64,000 nt of DNA from Haloarcula japonica DSM 6131 (GTDB lineage: Archaea > Halobacteriota > Halobacteria > Halobacteriales > Haloarculaceae), in assembly GCF_000336635.1 (NCBI RefSeq), contig NZ_AOLY01000035.1, positions 124,001 to 188,000 on the forward strand, in the 5' to 3' direction. Under the pieces are notes generated by a model, which saw only the letters and a program-made list of their open reading frames with translations, had not been told where the DNA came from and ran no database searches. Within the stretch, counting starts at the first letter, position 1, and every line of letters starts with the position of its first letter. A program made the translations under genes and the position numbers. Of the stretch, positions 32,797 through 42,231 are shown piece by piece.

Positions 32797-33846
32797 ATGA
32801 CCCGACGACGCGCGACGCGGCGACGATTCCTGATAGGTTGTAGCGCCATCGCCGGTGTGGGTCTGGCCGGCTGTACCGGTGGTGGCGACGCAACTGAAAC
32901 CGACTCGATCCCGACACCCACCGACGTCGGCGGTTCTGACCCCGCGACGACAACCGACGGAGCGACAGCGACCGACACCGAGACAGCGACGCCGGATCAG
33001 ATAGCCGTCGAGACGCTCGTCTCGGTCGGCGGCGACCGCGTGCCAGAGAACATGGCTCTCGGTCCTGACGGTGGCCTGTACCTCGGTATCACGGCCGGTG
33101 AGGTTCGGCGCGTCCCCGCGGCAGAGACCGGAGCGACCGGTCTTTCGCTCGACGACACCGACCAGATTGCGACGCTACCCGGCGCGATCGGCGTCGAAGC
33201 AGCGCCCGATGGAACGGTGTACGTCGCCGTCGCCACACAGGACGACCAGGCGGGCGTCTGGGAAGTCCCACCTGACGGCGACGCGGCACAGTTCGTGGAG
33301 ATTGGTGGGTTCCCGAACGACATCCACTATGACGCCGACCGGGAGCGCCTGCTTGTGACTGAGTCCCAGAGCGGCGTGGTCTACGCGGTCACGACCGACG
33401 GCGAGCGGTCGACCTGGCTGGACGACGACCGGCTGGAAACCGAGAGTTTTGGCGCGAACGGGATCACCCGCGACGCCGAGGGCGATATCTACGTCGCAGT
33501 GACGCGAGCCCCCGAAGAAACCGGTCGCTTGCTCCGTGTCCCGGTTGAGTCTGATGGGGCCGCTGGTGAGCCGTCGATGTTCTTCGAGGGCGGTGCAATA
33601 TTCGGCGCTGACGGAATTACCAGCCGGGGCGGCGACATCTACGTCGCAGCCAACAGCCAGAACCGCGTCGTCCGAGTGACTGCGGACGGGACGACGGCCA
33701 CCGTCGCAACGGCCGACGATGGGCTGGTGTTCCCCTCTGACGTGCTCTTCGGGACTGGCGACCAGCAGGAGTCGCTGTTCATCTGCAACTTCGCGAACCA
33801 GTCACCTGCAGACGGCGCGATTCTCCGGACCAGCGTCCCTCGCTGA
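32797..33846 (+). CDS. Tat lipoprotein with an SMP-30/gluconolactonase-like beta-propeller
   Basis: A 349-residue protein. The N-terminus has the twin-arginine RRRFLIGCSAIAGVGLAGC with lipobox Cys near 26, then a Thr-rich linker to about 70. Repeats of the form G-I-D/E..PDG..Y-V-A (ALGPDGGLYLGI, VEAAPDGTVYVAVA, ITRDAEGDIYVAV, ITSRGGDIYVAA) mark a six-bladed propeller of the SMP-30/NHL type. A lactonase activity is possible but metal-binding residues cannot be placed by eye. Confidence 0.87.
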   Translation: MTRRRATRRRFLIGCSAIAGVGLAGCTGGGDATETDSIPTPTDVGGSDPATTTDGATATDTETATPDQIAVETLVSVGGDRVPENMALGPDGGLYLGITAGEVRRVPAAETGATGLSLDDTDQIATLPGAIGVEAAPDGTVYVAVATQDDQAGVWEVPPDGDAAQFVEIGGFPNDIHYDADRERLLVTESQSGVVYAVTTDGERSTWLDDDRLETESFGANGITRDAEGDIYVAVTRAPEETGRLLRVPVESDGAAGEPSMFFEGGAIFGADGITSRGGDIYVAANSQNRVVRVTADGTTATVATADDGLVFPSDVLFGTGDQQESLFICNFANQSPADGAILRTSVPR

Positions 33847-33912
33847 CTAACCGTCTACACTGGCTGTCTTCGGACGGCAACCCTTTTCAGCGGCCCAACC
33901 AAACCCGAGCGT

Positions 33913-34347
33913 ATGGCAGACGATGAACCTGAAGACGCTGGCGAATCGGCGGACGCGACCGAGGACGACGGCGAGGAAAAGTCCTTCCGCGAGCGGGTCG
34001 AGGAAATCCGACAGCAGCGCGCCGAGGAGCGCGAAGAAGGCGAGGGTGACGGCCAAGAGATGAGCCGCGAAGAGCGCATGGAAGAGATGATGGGCGGTGG
34101 CGGCGGCCCCGGCGGCATGGGCGGGGGTAACCCCTTCGCACAGATGATGGGCGGCATGATGGGCGGCGGCCCCGGCGGTCCCGGTCCGGGCGGCCCCGGC
34201 GGCATGGGCGGCGGCCCGCCAAGCCAGCACGAGGAATCGGGCGGCAGCGACAACGAGGAACTCACGCGCGAGATGCGAAAGCTCCGGGACGAAGTCCACG
34301 ATATGCGGCGCTCGCTAGATCGCATCGCTGACGCGCTCGAAGACTAA
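33913..34347 (+). CDS. Gly/Met-rich coiled-coil protein
   Basis: A 144-residue protein. It begins with an acidic stretch and a charged helix (FRERVEEIRQQRAEEREEGEG). The middle (about 58-105) is a run of GGM, GGGPGG and MMGG repeats, and the end is a helix (LTREMRKLRDEVHDMRRSLDRIADALED) typical of a coiled coil. No catalytic motif is visible. A T-rich terminator-like sequence follows at 34368-34372. Function unknown. Confidence 0.8.
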   Translation: MADDEPEDAGESADATEDDGEEKSFRERVEEIRQQRAEEREEGEGDGQEMSREERMEEMMGGGGGPGGMGGGNPFAQMMGGMMGGGPGGPGPGGPGGMGGGPPSQHEESGGSDNEELTREMRKLRDEVHDMRRSLDRIADALED

Positions 34348-34358
34348 CGGAACACGAC

Positions 34359-34372
34359 GTACCGACGTTTTT
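34359..34372 (+). terminator. T-tract terminator after the Gly/Met-rich gene
   Basis: gtaccgacgttttt, a run of five T after a GC-rich stretch 12 bases past the stop codon, is the usual form of archaeal intrinsic termination. Confidence 0.45.
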
Positions 34373-34496
34373 GCGGACGAACGGGACAGAGATAGCCAAC
34401 TCCCACCGATAGTATCCGCTCAGCATCGAATAGCCATAGGTGACGAGATTCTCTGAACGGGGCCAACGAGATCCGAAAAAGACGGTCCCCCAGTCG

Positions 34497-36743
34497 CTAC
34501 ATCTCGTCGAACGAGACGCCGGTAATCTCGAACCGTGCGCCGCCGTCAGCACTGTCGTGGACGCTGATCTCCCAGCCGTGTGCCTCCACGACCTGCCTGA
34601 CGATACTCAGCCCGAACCCGGTCCCGGCCGTACTCGTCGAGTAGCCGGCTTCGAACACGGTGTCCCGGTCGGCTTCGGGGATGCCGGGGCCGTCGTCCGC
34701 GACGTAGAACCCGTCGTCTACCGCCCCGACCGTGACGGTCACGTCCGCGCCGCCGTGTTCGACCGCGTTCCGAACGAGGTTCTCGAACAACTGTTTCAGG
34801 CGGCTCTCGTTTGCCAGTACGGCCCGGTCGACGTCGGTGACGAGCGTGGCATCGGCCGTCTCGACGTTCGTCCAGCAATCTTCCACGAGCGGTGTGAGCG
34901 CGACCGGTTCGCGGTCGGCCACCGTCTCACCGTCCTGTGCCAGTGTGAGCAGATCCGTTATCAGCGTGTCCATCCGCTCGTGTGCCCGCTCGATAGCGGC
35001 CAGATGCTCGCTCTCGTACTCCTCGCGTGCCAGTTGCAGTCGTCCCTCGGCGACGGTCAGCGGATTCCGCAGGTCGTGTGAGACGACGCTAGTAAACGCT
35101 TCGAGCCGGTCGTTGTGCTGTTCGAGTTCTTGCTGGTGGTGGCGCAACTGTTCGGTTCCCTCGACCTGCTTGAGCGCGCTGGTGACGTGTCCGGCCAGGA
35201 TCTCCCCGAGGACGACGTCCCGCTGGTCGAACGCCGCGGCCGTCTCCGAACCGGCCAACAGGATTCCGTGCTCGCCGAGCGGGAGATACAGTTCGCTTTT
35301 GATCAGCGTGTCCGGGTTGTAGATGTCCGGGTCGGCGTGGACGTCATCGACGGCGAGCGCGTCGCCGCACTCGTAGACGCGCCAGGCGATGCTGTCTCCG
35401 GGCGTGAAGGTCGGCAAATCGTCCACCAGGTCATATATTGCGTCGGAGGCGGCGACCGGTTCGAGGGTCCGGTTGTCCTCGTCGTAGAAGTGGATCGTGT
35501 TCGCTTCGAGACCCAGCACAGTGCGTGCTGTCTCGACGCCGATCTCGGCGACTTCCTCGCGCGTGTCCGCCCGGATCAGATCATGCACCGACTCGCTGAG
35601 AGCTTTGAGGCGACGTTCGTGTTCTTTCCACTCGGTAATGTCTTGTTGGAATCCGACGTAGTTGACGACTGCTCCGTCGTCGTCGCGGACCGGGGCGATA
35701 GACACCTGGTTCCAGAACATGGTCCCGTCCTTTCGGTAGTTCCGGAGTTCGACCGACACTGGCTCGTCCGCATCGATGGCCGCTCGCATCACATCGACCG
35801 GTTCTGACTTGGTCTCCTCGCCCTGTAGGAACCGGCAGTTTCGGCCGAGTACCTCCGACTCCGTGTAGCCGGTCAATTCCAGAAATTGCCTGTTGGCGTA
35901 GCTGATCGGGTTCTCGTCTTGTTCGGGGCTGGTAATCGTGATCCCGATCGGTGCCTCGTCCATTGCGCGTTTGATCCGGGAGAGTTCCTTTTCACCGTCT
36001 CGCTGGTCGGAGATATCCCGGACCGTACAGACCAACTCACCGCGGTCGGTCCGGGCGAGTACGTGGTCTTCCGTGAACGTGCTCCCGTCGGCACGGAGTC
36101 CTGTCGTCGTACCTGTCCAGTACCCGGTCTCTTCGGTGGCCGGGAGGATCTCGTCGTAGATTCGTGGGATGTCCGCCTCTCGATACAGCTGTTCCCAGTG
36201 TTTCCCGCGCATCTCTGCCGGTTCGTAACCGTAGAGGTCCGCGTAGGCTTCGTTGACGAAGATGAACTTCCCATCTTGATCAAGGATGCTGATCCCCTCC
36301 TGTGCGGTCTCGATAGCATCGAGTTGGCGGTTTCGCTCACGTTTGACACGCTGAGACTCAACTGCATTGGTGATTCTGTTCGCGAGCACCGCGTACTGGT
36401 CGGTGCCGCTTTGTTTCTGCAGATACTCGGTGACACCGGCCGATATCGCGTCGCTAGCGATCTCCTCGGAGCCTTTGCCGGTATAGAGAATGAAGGGAAG
36501 CGAACCGTACTCCTCGCGGACGGCTTCGAGGAACTGGATACCGTTCCGGTCGGGCATGTCGTAGTCGGAGATGACGCAATCGATGTCGGTGTCGGCCAGG
36601 GCTTCCAGTCCCGCCGCGGCGCTCGTCGCGACCTGCACGTCTAACCGGTCGTCCTCGCGTTCGAGAAACGACGCCGTCATGTCGGCAAATCCCGGCTCGT
36701 CGTCGACGTGGAGAATACACATAGCCTCGGTTATATCAGTCAT
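34497..36743 (-). CDS. Hybrid LOV-PAS-GAF sensor histidine kinase
   Basis: A 748-residue cytoplasmic signal-transduction protein with no membrane helix. In order: receiver domain (8-125; acidic D14/D15, phospho-acceptor D60, T88, K110), PAS (about 141-245), a second PAS (about 258-372), GAF (about 385-525) and a histidine kinase (HisKA with SHDLRNP, H556; HATPase with NAVEHGG, DDGPGIPE, GTGFGLSI). The second PAS has the complete LOV signature GRNCRFLQG with the flavin-adduct Cys C303, plus NYRKDG..FWN and NYVGFQQDIT. It should respond to blue light (inference from family). No partner regulator is adjacent. Confidence 0.92.
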   Translation of the reverse strand: MTDITEAMCILHVDDEPGFADMTASFLEREDDRLDVQVATSAAAGLEALADTDIDCVISDYDMPDRNGIQFLEAVREEYGSLPFILYTGKGSEEIASDAISAGVTEYLQKQSGTDQYAVLANRITNAVESQRVKRERNRQLDAIETAQEGISILDQDGKFIFVNEAYADLYGYEPAEMRGKHWEQLYREADIPRIYDEILPATEETGYWTGTTTGLRADGSTFTEDHVLARTDRGELVCTVRDISDQRDGEKELSRIKRAMDEAPIGITITSPEQDENPISYANRQFLELTGYTESEVLGRNCRFLQGEETKSEPVDVMRAAIDADEPVSVELRNYRKDGTMFWNQVSIAPVRDDDGAVVNYVGFQQDITEWKEHERRLKALSESVHDLIRADTREEVAEIGVETARTVLGLEANTIHFYDEDNRTLEPVAASDAIYDLVDDLPTFTPGDSIAWRVYECGDALAVDDVHADPDIYNPDTLIKSELYLPLGEHGILLAGSETAAAFDQRDVVLGEILAGHVTSALKQVEGTEQLRHHQQELEQHNDRLEAFTSVVSHDLRNPLTVAEGRLQLAREEYESEHLAAIERAHERMDTLITDLLTLAQDGETVADREPVALTPLVEDCWTNVETADATLVTDVDRAVLANESRLKQLFENLVRNAVEHGGADVTVTVGAVDDGFYVADDGPGIPEADRDTVFEAGYSTSTAGTGFGLSIVRQVVEAHGWEISVHDSADGGARFEITGVSFDEM

Positions 36744-36904
36744 AACTCTGCCCGTTACTCATACATTACAGTACAGTGACTTAATAATCGTCTCTAAAAG
36801 CAAGAACCGGCCTACCGTCGTCGTTGGGTCGCAATGTCCGCTATCACGCGGTTCGAAATGCGTTATTTCTTATTGACAGGTTCGGCCAATGGTGCTGTGC
36901 GCCG

Positions 36905-38524
36905 CTATCCCTGGCCGACCATCTCGTCCTCGTCTTCCCACTCCTGTTCGCGGAGTTCGTACTTCTGGACTTTCCCGGTCGCTGTCGTTGGCAGTTCCTC
37001 GACGAACTCCACGCGGCGGACGACTTTGTAGGTCGCCAGTTGTTCTCGGGTGAAGTTCCGGAGATCCTCGGCCGTCACACCCGGGTTGTCTGGGTCGCCC
37101 GAATCCGGGACGACGAAGGCCTTCGGCGTCTCGCCCCACTCGTCGCTCGGCGCGGGGATAACTGCGACATCACTGACGGCGTCGTGTTCGTAGAGCGTGT
37201 CCTCCAGTTCGATACTGGAGATGTTCTCGCCGCCGGAGATGATGATGTCCTTCTTGCGGTCACGGATGGCGATCATGCCGTCCTCGTCGACCGTCGCCAG
37301 GTCGCCCATGTGGTAGTAGCCCTCGACGCGGTCGGAGAAGGCCTCCGCCGTCTGTTCGGGCTTGTTCCAGTAGCGGTCCATCACCTGATTGCCGCGGACG
37401 ACGACTTCCCCGAGCGTCTCATCGTCGTGTGGCACATCGTTGCCGTCCTCGTCGACGACCCGGACGTCCGTGCCGAGATAGCCGATGCCTTGGCGCTTCT
37501 TGATGCTGAATCGGGCGTCGCTGCCGTCCTCGAAGAAGCGGCGAGCGTCCGAGGTCGTGACGAGCGGACCGGTTTCAGTCGCGCCGTAGACGTGTTTCAG
37601 ATACCAGCCGAAGTCGTCCTCGACGGTGCGGATGACGGCCTCCGGCGGCGCGCTGCCAGCCGTCGCGATCCGCACGTCGTTGGCACCGGTCGTCTCGATC
37701 TCTCCGTCGTGGGCCGCATAGCGGTCCGCCAGGATGTTCAACACCGTCGGCGCGCCACAGAGATATGACACGTTCTCCGTCCTGACGGCGTCGAAGATGC
37801 CCTCGGCGTCGACGCCGCGGGTACAGACGTGTTTCGCACCCATCCCCGTCACGGAGAAGATGTGGCCCCAGCCGTTGACGTGGAACATCGGGAGCGTCCA
37901 GAGGTAGACGTCGTCGTCCGAGAGCTCCTGATGGAGCGCGACCAGGTAGGCATGGAGCGTCTCGGTTCGGTGAGTCCGGCAGACACCCTTCGGATCGCCC
38001 GTGGTCCCCGACGTGTAGTTGATGGTGATGAGGTCGTCTTCGTCCATCTCGGGGCGCTCGTAGTCGGTTCCCGCCTCCTCGATGATTTCGTCGAAGGACT
38101 CCCAGTCCCCGTCGACGGCGTCCGTGTCGTTAGTGACGAAAATTTCGGTGGGCACCTCGTCGCGGATCGGCTCGATCTTCTCGGCGTACTCGTAATCCGC
38201 GTAGACGGCGTCGACTTCTGCGTCCGAGAGAATATATTCGAAATCGTCCGGCACGAGCCGGTAGTTCAACGGTGTATGGACCGCACCCAGTTGCATGGTT
38301 CCGTAGGCCGCTTCGAGCTGGTAGTGCGTGTTCGGGTCCAAGACGGCCACCCGGTCCCCCTTCTCGATACCACGGGCAGCCATCGCCGCCGAGAACCCGT
38401 CGGCTCGCTTCCCGAATTCGTCGTAGGTGAAGCGCTCACCAGTCGTGGCGACGATAGCCTCTTTGTCCCCGTAGTATTCCCGCGCACGGTCGAGAAAATC
38501 CGTGGTCAGCAGTGGCTTATGCAT
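36905..38524 (-). CDS. Acyl-CoA synthetase (AMP-forming)
   Basis: Activates a carboxylic acid to its CoA thioester. 539 residues: TSGTTGDPKGVCRTHR (P-loop, about 170-185), LPMFHVNGW, VYGATETGP (about 315-323), the hinge YHMGDLATVDEDGMIAIRDRKKDIIISGGENISSIELE (about 410-448) and the C-terminal Lys of TATGKVQKYELR. This is a medium/long-chain type by its overall pattern, but specificity is uncertain. It lies alone on the minus strand between a kinase and the men cluster. Confidence 0.94.
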   Translation of the reverse strand: MHKPLLTTDFLDRAREYYGDKEAIVATTGERFTYDEFGKRADGFSAAMAARGIEKGDRVAVLDPNTHYQLEAAYGTMQLGAVHTPLNYRLVPDDFEYILSDAEVDAVYADYEYAEKIEPIRDEVPTEIFVTNDTDAVDGDWESFDEIIEEAGTDYERPEMDEDDLITINYTSGTTGDPKGVCRTHRTETLHAYLVALHQELSDDDVYLWTLPMFHVNGWGHIFSVTGMGAKHVCTRGVDAEGIFDAVRTENVSYLCGAPTVLNILADRYAAHDGEIETTGANDVRIATAGSAPPEAVIRTVEDDFGWYLKHVYGATETGPLVTTSDARRFFEDGSDARFSIKKRQGIGYLGTDVRVVDEDGNDVPHDDETLGEVVVRGNQVMDRYWNKPEQTAEAFSDRVEGYYHMGDLATVDEDGMIAIRDRKKDIIISGGENISSIELEDTLYEHDAVSDVAVIPAPSDEWGETPKAFVVPDSGDPDNPGVTAEDLRNFTREQLATYKVVRRVEFVEELPTTATGKVQKYELREQEWEDEDEMVGQG

Positions 38525-38658
38525 CTCAGGCTACCGTATGGTTAATCATGATAAAGTGATTGTGATACACCCCTGATCTTGCTGTCTCGGAACGGGTCAT
38601 ATTTTGGGTGTCCGTCGAACCACAGCCGCTTTGAGGATAGCGTCCCCAGTTTTCGCCA

Positions 38659-39618
38659 ATGAGTACAGCGACGGCAGACGTTTCGAAGCGGCAGGCGTGG
38701 GTGATGGCCGCGCGGCCACAGACACTGCCTGCCGGGGCCGCGCCGGTCATCGTCGGGATGGGTCTGGCAGTCCACGCCGGCGTCTTCGCTCTATTGCCGG
38801 CAGTCGCAGCGCTGGTGGGCGCGCTGCTCATCCAAGTGGGAACCAACTTCGCGAACGACTACTACGACGCGGTGAAGGGGGCCGACACCGACGAGCGTGA
38901 GGGGTTCACCCGCGTGACCGCTGGCGGTCTCATCGACGCCGAGGAAGTCAAGCGAGCGATGATAGCGACCTACGGTCTCGCCGTCGTCATCGGCGTCTAT
39001 CTCGTCGCCGTCGGTGGCCTTCCTATCGTCGTGGTTGGCCTCTCGGGCATCGCCGCCGGGATTCTCTACACCGGCGGTCCGTTCCCCTACGGCTACCGCG
39101 GTCTGGGTGACCTGTTCGTGTTCGTCTACTTCGGTGTCATCGCGGTCACCGGCACATATTACGTACAGGCTGTTGCGAGCACAGGCGGCGTCGGCACGTT
39201 CCCGATGACGCTACCGCCGGGGTCGGTCACTGCCGCTGCCATCACGGCGAGTCTCCCGGCAGCCGGCCTGTCGACCGCGATTCTCGTCGTCAACAACATC
39301 CGGGACCGCGAGACGGACCGTGCCGCTGGCAAGAAGACGCTGGCCGTCTATCTGGGCTACGGCTGGAGCCGCGTCGAGTTTCTCCTGATGGTCGGAATGG
39401 CCTACGTCGTCCCGATTGTGTTCGCCCTCGACAGCCAGTACGGGCTGCCGGCAATGGCCCCGCTGCTTACGCTGCCTCTGGCGGCGACTATCTCGAAAAC
39501 AGTCCTCACAGAGACTGGCGGCGATGCGCTGAACCCGACGCTCGAACGGGTCGGCCAGACGCTGTTCGCCCATTCGGTCCTGTTCGCGGCGGGTCTCGCT
39601 GCCACACAGCTACTATGA
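38659..39618 (+). CDS. menA: 1,4-dihydroxy-2-naphthoate polyprenyltransferase
   Basis: Attaches the polyprenyl tail to dihydroxynaphthoate in menaquinone synthesis. 319-residue UbiA-type membrane protein with about eight helices. The first Asp-rich motif is NFANDYYDAVKGADTDER (about 68-85) and the second is NNIRDRETDRAAGKKT (about 214-229). Both are needed for Mg-diphosphate binding. Its stop overlaps the menC start by 4 bases, opening the menACE operon. Confidence 0.95.
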   Translation: MSTATADVSKRQAWVMAARPQTLPAGAAPVIVGMGLAVHAGVFALLPAVAALVGALLIQVGTNFANDYYDAVKGADTDEREGFTRVTAGGLIDAEEVKRAMIATYGLAVVIGVYLVAVGGLPIVVVGLSGIAAGILYTGGPFPYGYRGLGDLFVFVYFGVIAVTGTYYVQAVASTGGVGTFPMTLPPGSVTAAAITASLPAAGLSTAILVVNNIRDRETDRAAGKKTLAVYLGYGWSRVEFLLMVGMAYVVPIVFALDSQYGLPAMAPLLTLPLAATISKTVLTETGGDALNPTLERVGQTLFAHSVLFAAGLAATQLL

Positions 39619-40661
39619 AGGTCGATTCCTTCTCGCTCCCGCTTTCGAGTCCGCTCGCTACCGCTCGGGAGACGATACGCGAACGCTCGGGGTTCGTCGT
39701 CCGCTACGACCACCGCGGCGAAACCGGCGTCGGCGAAGCCACGCCGCTCCCGGGCTGGACGGAGTCGCTTGACGACTGCCGGCACGGGCTTGACGACGCT
39801 GCCACGGTCGCAGTTGACGGCGGGCACACGGACGTCCTCCTGTCGCTGGACGCCGCGTCGGTTCCCGCCGCGCGGCACGGCTTCGCAACTGCGCTACTGG
39901 ACGCTGACGCAAAGGCCGACGGCGTGCCGCTGTACCAGTGGTTCGAGCCCGACAGGCGCTGTAGCCGCGTGCCGGTCAATGCGACGGTCGGCGACGGGTC
40001 ACCGGACGAGACAGCCGAGGCTGTCGAACAGGCGGTCGAAGCCGGCTACGATTGCTGTAAGCTCAAGGTCGGGAAGCGAACCGTCGACGAAGACGTGGCG
40101 CGCGTCCGGACCGTCCGCGAGCGGGTGGGTGACGACGTGACTTTGCGGGCCGACGCCAACGGCGCGTGGTCCCGTGACCAGGCCGCGGACGCCCTCGACC
40201 GCATAGCGCCGCTGAACGTGGCCTACATCGAGCAGCCGCTCCCGGCCGACGACCTCGCCGGCCACGCCGCGCTCCGGGGCAACGGCGTCGGTGTCGCGCT
40301 TGACGAGTCCCTCGTTGACCGCCGAGTCGACAGCGTGCTCGACGCCGACGCGGCCGACGTGCTGATACTGAAGCCGATGGTGCTGGGCGGCCCCGGCAAC
40401 GCTCACACGCTGGCGCTCCGCGCCCGCGAGCAGGGCGTCAAGCCGGTCGTCACGACGACCATCGACGCCGTCGTTGCCCGCCTCGCAGCGCTACACGTCG
40501 CCGCCGCAATTCCCGACGTGGCCGCGTGTGGTCTCGCGACCGGAGACCGTCTTGCGGCCGACATCGCACCGGACCCGACGACAGTAACCGATGGCGCGAT
40601 GTCGGTCCCCCAGTCGACCGGCCTCGGCATCGACCCGGCGGAGGTGGAACCCGATGCGTGA
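39615..40661 (+). CDS. menC: o-succinylbenzoate synthase
   Basis: Dehydrates SHCHC to o-succinylbenzoate in menaquinone synthesis. A 348-residue enolase-superfamily protein: GEATPLPGWTESL (about 37-49), CCKLKVGKR (the Lys base, about 150-158), LRADANGAWSRDQA (metal Asp), AYIEQPLP (metal Glu), and VALDESLVD (metal Asp), then LKPMVLGG. The order of metal ligands fits MenC rather than mandelate racemase; genomic context with menA and menE confirms it. It overlaps menE by 8 bases. Confidence 0.93.
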   Translation: MKVDSFSLPLSSPLATARETIRERSGFVVRYDHRGETGVGEATPLPGWTESLDDCRHGLDDAATVAVDGGHTDVLLSLDAASVPAARHGFATALLDADAKADGVPLYQWFEPDRRCSRVPVNATVGDGSPDETAEAVEQAVEAGYDCCKLKVGKRTVDEDVARVRTVRERVGDDVTLRADANGAWSRDQAADALDRIAPLNVAYIEQPLPADDLAGHAALRGNGVGVALDESLVDRRVDSVLDADAADVLILKPMVLGGPGNAHTLALRAREQGVKPVVTTTIDAVVARLAALHVAAAIPDVAACGLATGDRLAADIAPDPTTVTDGAMSVPQSTGLGIDPAEVEPDA

Positions 40662-42177
40662 CCCTCTCAATTGGCCGACACAGGACCTCGTCACCTACCG
40701 TGCCGACACGACGCCCGACCGGACGGCGATGGTCGCGGCAGGGTCTGGGGCAGAAGTCACCTACCGCGAACTCGACACCGCCGTCGATGTGGTGGCTGCC
40801 GAACTCGACCAGCGCCTCGCCGCTCCAGATGCCACCGTCGCGACGCTCTTGCCGACCCGGCCAGCCGTCGGCCCACTCCTGTTTGCAGCGATGCGACTGG
40901 GGGTAACGCTCGCGCCGCTGAACGTCGAACTCGACGCGGCGACGCTCCAGAGCCAGCTTTCGACAGTTGACGCGGACCTGCTGGTCTGTGGAGACAGCAC
41001 CACGTCGCTGGCAGCCGACATCGACGGCTGTCCAACCGTTTCGGTCGACGGGGAACTGTCAGCGGCTGCCGTCGCCGACGAGACGGCAGCGGCGGGCTCG
41101 GCTGACGAAACAGCCACCGACGTGACCCCGGCACTCCTCTCCCGCACGGACACCCAGCTGGTCATCTTCACCTCGGGGACGACCAGCCAGCCGAAAGGCG
41201 TCCGGCTGACCATCGGCAACCTCGTCGCCAGCGCCGTCGCGTCGTCGTACCGCCTCGGCGTCCTGCCGACGGACCGCTGGCTGGTCTGCCTGCCGACCTA
41301 CCACATGGGCGGCCTGGCTCCGTTCGTCCGGAGCGCGCTGTACGGCACGGCGGTCGTCGTCCAGCGCTCGTTCGACGCCGACGCAACACAGCAGGTCATC
41401 GCGGAACACGGGATAGCGGGCGTCTCGCTGGTGCCAACGATGCTGTCGCGGTTGCTGGACGCCGGCTGGGAACCACCGTCATCGCTTCGCTTCGTCCTCC
41501 TCGGCGGCGGCCCGGCCAGCGAGACGCTCATCGAACGCTGTCGAGAGCGGGACGTCCCGGTCTGTCCCACCTACGGGATGACAGAGACGTCGTCCCAGAT
41601 AGCGACGGCGCGGCCCGAGACAGCCTTCGAACACGCCGGTACTGTCGGCCAGCCGCTCGTGTTCACTGACGTGACGGTGGTCGCAGATGGCGAACCGTGT
41701 GACCCCGGTGAACGCGGCGAGATAGTCGTCGACGGTCCCACGGTGACGTCGGGCTATCTGAACGGCGACGGTGACGCGTTCAGCGACCACGGCTTTCGGA
41801 CCGGCGACATCGGCTATCGCGACGCGGACGGTCGCCTCTGGGTCGAGGGTCGCGTTGACGACCAGATCGTGACCGGCGGGGAGAACGTCGACGCGAGCAC
41901 GGTTACCGACACCATTCGTGACCACCCCGCGGTTGCGGACGCGGCTGTGGTGGGCCTTCCTGACGAGGAGTGGGGCCAGCGCGTTGCCGCGTTAGTCGTC
42001 GGGGACGTATCGCCCGCAGTGGTTCGCGACTACTGCACTGAGCGACTCGCGCCGTACGAAGTCCCGAAGACAGTGCGCGTGGCTGACGCGCTCCCGCGGA
42101 CGGCCTCGGAGACCGTCGACCGGTCCGCCGTCCGGTCACGGCTCGAAGCCCCCAGCGAGTCGGGCGAATCCGTATAG
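40654..42177 (+). CDS. menE: o-succinylbenzoate-CoA ligase
   Basis: Activates o-succinylbenzoate to its CoA ester. A 507-residue AMP-forming ligase: IFTSGTTSQPKGVRLT (P-loop, about 171-186), LPTYHMGGLAPF, PTYGMTETSSQIATA (about 306-320), and RTGDIGYRDADGRLWVEGRVDDQIVTGGENVD near the hinge. The C-terminal Lys-type motif is LPRTASETVDR, in which the usual Gly-Lys pair is changed (see findings). Start MRDPLNWPTQDL overlaps menC's stop. It completes the forward menACE operon. Confidence 0.93.
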   Translation: MRDPLNWPTQDLVTYRADTTPDRTAMVAAGSGAEVTYRELDTAVDVVAAELDQRLAAPDATVATLLPTRPAVGPLLFAAMRLGVTLAPLNVELDAATLQSQLSTVDADLLVCGDSTTSLAADIDGCPTVSVDGELSAAAVADETAAAGSADETATDVTPALLSRTDTQLVIFTSGTTSQPKGVRLTIGNLVASAVASSYRLGVLPTDRWLVCLPTYHMGGLAPFVRSALYGTAVVVQRSFDADATQQVIAEHGIAGVSLVPTMLSRLLDAGWEPPSSLRFVLLGGGPASETLIERCRERDVPVCPTYGMTETSSQIATARPETAFEHAGTVGQPLVFTDVTVVADGEPCDPGERGEIVVDGPTVTSGYLNGDGDAFSDHGFRTGDIGYRDADGRLWVEGRVDDQIVTGGENVDASTVTDTIRDHPAVADAAVVGLPDEEWGQRVAALVVGDVSPAVVRDYCTERLAPYEVPKTVRVADALPRTASETVDRSAVRSRLEAPSESGESV

Positions 42178-42231
42178 CGGATTGGGGATCGTGGCCAAGC
42201 GGTTTTCTACGTCGATAGCGTATGCAGGTCC

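Noticed and set aside
33847-34325. Pro- and Ala/His-rich reverse frames opposite the Gly/Met-rich gene
   Set aside because: They are antisense translations of the GGC/GGT repeat; their low complexity follows from the forward strand.
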